Shown: piece by piece, positions 21,030-23,381 of the stretch
Layout: the number at the start of each line of letters is the position of its first letter
How positions within the stretch are numbered: the stretch's first letter is position 1
Position numbers and translations under genes: made by a program
Notes under the pieces: model-generated
Told to the model about the DNA's origin: nothing
Databases searched by the model: none
What the model saw: only the letters and a program-made list of their open reading frames with translations
Assembly: GCA_964355015.1 (NCBI GenBank)
Contig: CAYHCE010000043.1
Coordinates: 1 to 23,381, forward strand
Length of the DNA stretch: 23,381 bases
Reading direction: 5' to 3'
From: CAYHCE01 sp964355015
GTDB lineage: Bacteria; Cyanobacteriota; Cyanobacteriia; PCC-6307; Cyanobiaceae

Positions 21030-22774
21030 GGGCTTGCTGAAATTCTCCAAATCGCGTCAGATCGGCTTGAAGCCCTTACAGCATGAGCGTCGCCATGAGG
21101 GACGACTAGACCTTCAGATGGCGACTAAGTGCATGCAAGTCGCCTCAGATGTCGCTCTCCAGTGGTCATACTGGCGAACATCATGTAAACATACACAAAC
21201 AAAGCCAACAAAAGGCGCAGCAGCCTTAAGATCTTCTCTGTATTCATCACAAATAGTGCCATCCCGATTACGGATCTGGATGTCTCAACCAACCTGGTCA
21301 TGATCAGGTCAAGGCCATACTTGCGCTTGCTTGTGCCGATCCGGCCTTCAATCACGGATCTTTTTCTCAGGTCGGATTTGAACAGATCCTGCTGCTCGGC
21401 TGATTCCGCAGGACTCTCGACGCGCTTGCTTCGCCCCCTGCCACTGAGCCGGATATTATGCTCGGCGCAATACCTCTTATTTTCAACAGTGTTATAAATG
21501 GCATCTGCGCATACACGCTCTGGATAGTAGCCTCGCTCTTGCTTGTACTGCTGAACTCGCCGAATCAGGTCATTTGCTTCATTATAGTTGTCCCAGCTGA
21601 TGCTATCCAGATCGACAAATCCATTGTCATCTGAGATTGATATCTTGGCGCCAAACTCAGTCTTCTTGCCCGCCTTCCCCCTGACGATGGGACGCACGTG
21701 TGGTTTCGCCAGGTTGACAATCCTGTTGGCAGTGCGGCAGCTATCAGCGTCGTACATTTCCTGCTGCTGACGGTACACCTCGCTGCTGACGAGCAGCTTG
21801 CGATACAGATGGCTGCCAAGCTCAAGAAGCACTGCGCCAGAATGGATCAGGGTGTCTATTGCAGTCAAGTTGCGCCTGATCTCATTCAGTTGAAACCTCT
21901 TTGCTTCGCGAATCTCGGGTTTCCTGGGCTTTTTCTTCTTGATGATGGCAAGGAACAGATTCCTTGCTTTATCACGATTGCAGCGGGGCTTACGATTTAC
22001 TTTGTCGGACACCTGCTTGAAAAGTACATCAATGACCATTTCCGTGGTTTCACGCGCTTCGTTGAGTAACCTTAGATCCACCGGATAGGGAATATCATCA
22101 GGAACACAGGTGGCATCAAGCATCAGCGTGCCCCAGTTCTTGCTGGGGTCATGCGAAAGGGGGCGCTCGCCCAGCTCCGACTCGATGGCCGCCAGTTCCT
22201 TGTTTTCGCCCTCAGTGCATTCATCTGCGAGGGAGGATAGAAGCTGTTTGATCAACGCGATACCACTCGCCTTCGTCATGTCATTGCAGATCTTGATTAG
22301 ATCAGGGCCAATGCGTTTCCGGAAGTGCACCATCATCGAAGCGTCGAACGGACGCGTGAACTGGTAGCCACTCAGACCGATGAAGAATTGCAGATAGGGT
22401 GATTCCGTAATCAGCTCAACAGTCTCCCGATCCGTTACGCCAAGCCGCTGCTGGATATACAGCGCACCAAAGGCCATCCGGAATGGCTTGGCCGGTGCAC
22501 CAGTAGTGGCGCTGAATAATGGTGCGTAGCGACTTTCTAGAGGCTCCCAGGGGATGATGCTGGCCAGCGCAACCCAGCGATTGTTCGGATCCAGCTTGCC
22601 GCCAAAGGGGGCATGAAACTCCTCAATGGATAGCTGGCCGTTGTGCTGAAAAACGTACATTTTCAGGTCAGCGAATTCTTCTAGCCCATAAATGGCTAAT
22701 CTGCGCTCATTCTAGCGTGAGACCCTGACTGGAATCCACTGCGCTGCAGTTCATCTGGGTTCCTCAGCAAGCCC
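21030..22774 (-). mobile_element. Complete IS5/IS1182-type insertion sequence, 1745 bp
   Basis: GGGCTTGCTGA (21030-21040) is exactly inverted at 22764-22774, and TAATTA flanks both ends. One transposase gene fills the minus strand. Length, single gene and transposase type fit the group of large IS5-like or IS1182 elements; I am not sure of the exact family. Both ends and the gene look intact. The sequences on either side (20935-21023 and from 22781) show no clear interrupted gene. Confidence 0.85.
21125..22660 (-). CDS. IS5/IS1182-type transposase (511 aa)
   Basis: The protein starts MYVFQHNGQLSIEEFHAPFG, then GGKLDPNNRWVALASIIPWE. It has the DUF772-type N-terminal domain (AFGALYIQQRLGVTDRETVE, PYLQFFIGLSGYQ, FDASMMVHFRKRIG) and a DDE domain. 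The likely acids are D182 (LMLDATCVPDDIPYP), D386 (VCADAIYNT) and E438 (SVIEGRIGTSKRKYGLD). The long insert between the first two acids (about 200 residues) explains its size. ATG 22660 matches the typical start of the group. The frame is undamaged and the C-terminal FVMNTEKILRLLRLLLALF is normal. A functional transposase is likely. Confidence 0.9.
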   Translation of the reverse strand: MYVFQHNGQLSIEEFHAPFGGKLDPNNRWVALASIIPWEPLESRYAPLFSATTGAPAKPFRMAFGALYIQQRLGVTDRETVELITESPYLQFFIGLSGYQFTRPFDASMMVHFRKRIGPDLIKICNDMTKASGIALIKQLLSSLADECTEGENKELAAIESELGERPLSHDPSKNWGTLMLDATCVPDDIPYPVDLRLLNEARETTEMVIDVLFKQVSDKVNRKPRCNRDKARNLFLAIIKKKKPRKPEIREAKRFQLNEIRRNLTAIDTLIHSGAVLLELGSHLYRKLLVSSEVYRQQQEMYDADSCRTANRIVNLAKPHVRPIVRGKAGKKTEFGAKISISDDNGFVDLDSISWDNYNEANDLIRRVQQYKQERGYYPERVCADAIYNTVENKRYCAEHNIRLSGRGRSKRVESPAESAEQQDLFKSDLRKRSVIEGRIGTSKRKYGLDLIMTRLVETSRSVIGMALFVMNTEKILRLLRLLLALFVYVYMMFASMTTGERHLRRLACT

Positions 22775-22780
22775 TAATTA
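22775..22780. repeat. Target-site duplication TAATTA, right copy
   Basis: Second copy of the palindromic TAATTA, directly after the inverted GGGCTTGCTGA end. Confidence 0.8.
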
Positions 22781-22834
22781 GGCAGCAAATACTGCGTTTA
22801 CAGTGTCCCAAGGAGTGGTTTAAGGAACATCTGA

Positions 22835-23381
22835 ACAACCGGCTACAATCAGTCCAGATCCAAGACTGAGACTGGAACGGATGGCGGCCCCCTCCAGCTG
22901 GGCTTCACGGACTACGAGGAGACCTACGCCAAAAAGAGGACGCGTCGCCAGCGCTTCTTGGATGAGATGGCGGCCACGGTTCCCTGGGAGGCGTTTCTGG
23001 CCTTGATTCAGCCCGTGTATCACAAGCCGTCCAGCAAAGGAGGCCGTCCGCCGATTCCTTTGGAGGTGATGCTCCGGATCCATCTACTGCAGCAGTGGTT
23101 CACGCTTTCAGATCCACTGATGTAGGAGATACTAATCGATACACCCTCCTTCCGCCGCTTCGCAGGGATCGAGACGATGGAAGGGAGGATCCCTGATGAG
23201 ACCACGATCCTCAACTTTCGCCATCTGCTGGAAGAGCACCGCATCGCCGAGCAGATCCTCGAGGGTGTGAACCAGATACTGAGCGAGAAGGGAGTGATGC
23301 TGAGGGAAGGCACGATCCTTGATGCCACGATCATCAGCGCCCCCAGTTCCACCAAGAACAAGCGCAAGGAGAGGGATCCTG
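22835..23381 (+). pseudogene. IS5-family transposase with in-frame TAG, cut by window end
   Basis: The frame reads GFTDYEETYAKKRTRRQRFL, then DEMAATVPWEAFLALIQPVY, GGRPPIPLEVMLRIHLLQQW and FTLSDPLM. A TAG follows (23123-23125), and the same frame continues EILIDTPSFRRFAGIE, GRIPDETTILNFRHLLEEHR and GTILDATIISAPSSTKNKRK to the edge. This is the N-terminal domain and first catalytic Asp (LDATI) of an IS5-family transposase. Homologues usually have Glu at the TAG position, and GAG to TAG is a single change. There is no ATG in frame upstream; GATGGC near 22882 contains an ATG in another frame only. GGAACATCTGAACAA near 22823 may be the left end of the element. Confidence 0.82.

Noticed and set aside
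1..23381. CRISPR arrays, tRNA and rRNA genes
   Set aside because: No regularly spaced direct repeats, tRNA-like cloverleaf or conserved rRNA segment was seen on either strand by reading.

Overview
The window looks like chromosome from a GC-rich picocyanobacterium of the Synechococcus/Cyanobium type. The best markers are a cyanobacterial AbrB-like regulator (329-703), two thermonuclease/Excalibur paralogues, a pentapeptide-repeat membrane protein and a DUF3616 protein. It is accessory DNA in active decay: mobile elements, gene remnants, frameshifts and fusions outnumber intact housekeeping genes. No rRNA, tRNA or CRISPR array was seen.

Layout. 1-703 (minus): the start of an unrecognised gene running off the left edge, then the AbrB-like regulator. 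778-4069 (minus): a thermonuclease/Excalibur gene cut in two by a complete IS21-family element (1036-3757, istA and istB, 6-bp target duplication ATCGAG). Excising the element restores the frame exactly. 4191-6039 (minus): a small ORF, a pentapeptide-repeat membrane protein split by a frame change, then an intact secreted thermonuclease/Excalibur protein overlapping a small secreted protein. 6134-8088 (minus): a TPR protein whose 3' end appears fused to a frameshifted terminase-small-subunit-like tail, and a frameshifted gene of unknown function. 8182-10418 (plus): an unknown protein and a DUF3616 protein. 10419-10737: an eroded alpha/beta-hydrolase whose nucleophile serine reads as leucine.

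10775-11840 is an AT-richer insert with one leishmanolysin-like zinc peptidase. 11843-14171 is a three-level nest. A phage-type single-strand-binding-like gene is cut by an IS66-family element (12028-13985, 8-bp duplication CATCTGCG). The transposase gene of that element is itself cut by a 244-bp MITE (12187-12430, 17-bp inverted repeats, 4-bp duplication CCAG). 14168-14452 holds an IS5-type remnant and IS21-like end sequence. 14685-16574 (minus) is a GH13 alpha-amylase-family gene next to the 3' remnant of a 3'-5' exonuclease gene. 17076-18985 (plus) carries a HicA-like small gene and a phage DUF2303 gene that has an in-frame TAG and then runs in frame into a transglutaminase-like domain.

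19511-20934 is an AT-richer, translationally coupled pair: a lipoprotein and a small helical protein, neither recognised. This is the best candidate here for an undescribed two-gene system. 21030-22774 is a complete 1.7-kb IS with a large IS5/IS1182-type transposase, and 22835-23381 is another IS5-type transposase with an in-frame TAG, cut by the window end.

The phage-type fragments (SSB-like, exonuclease, DUF2303, terminase-small-like) suggest a dismantled prophage or phage replication module into which IS elements and cargo genes accumulated. All family names come from reading the translations; no database search was possible.
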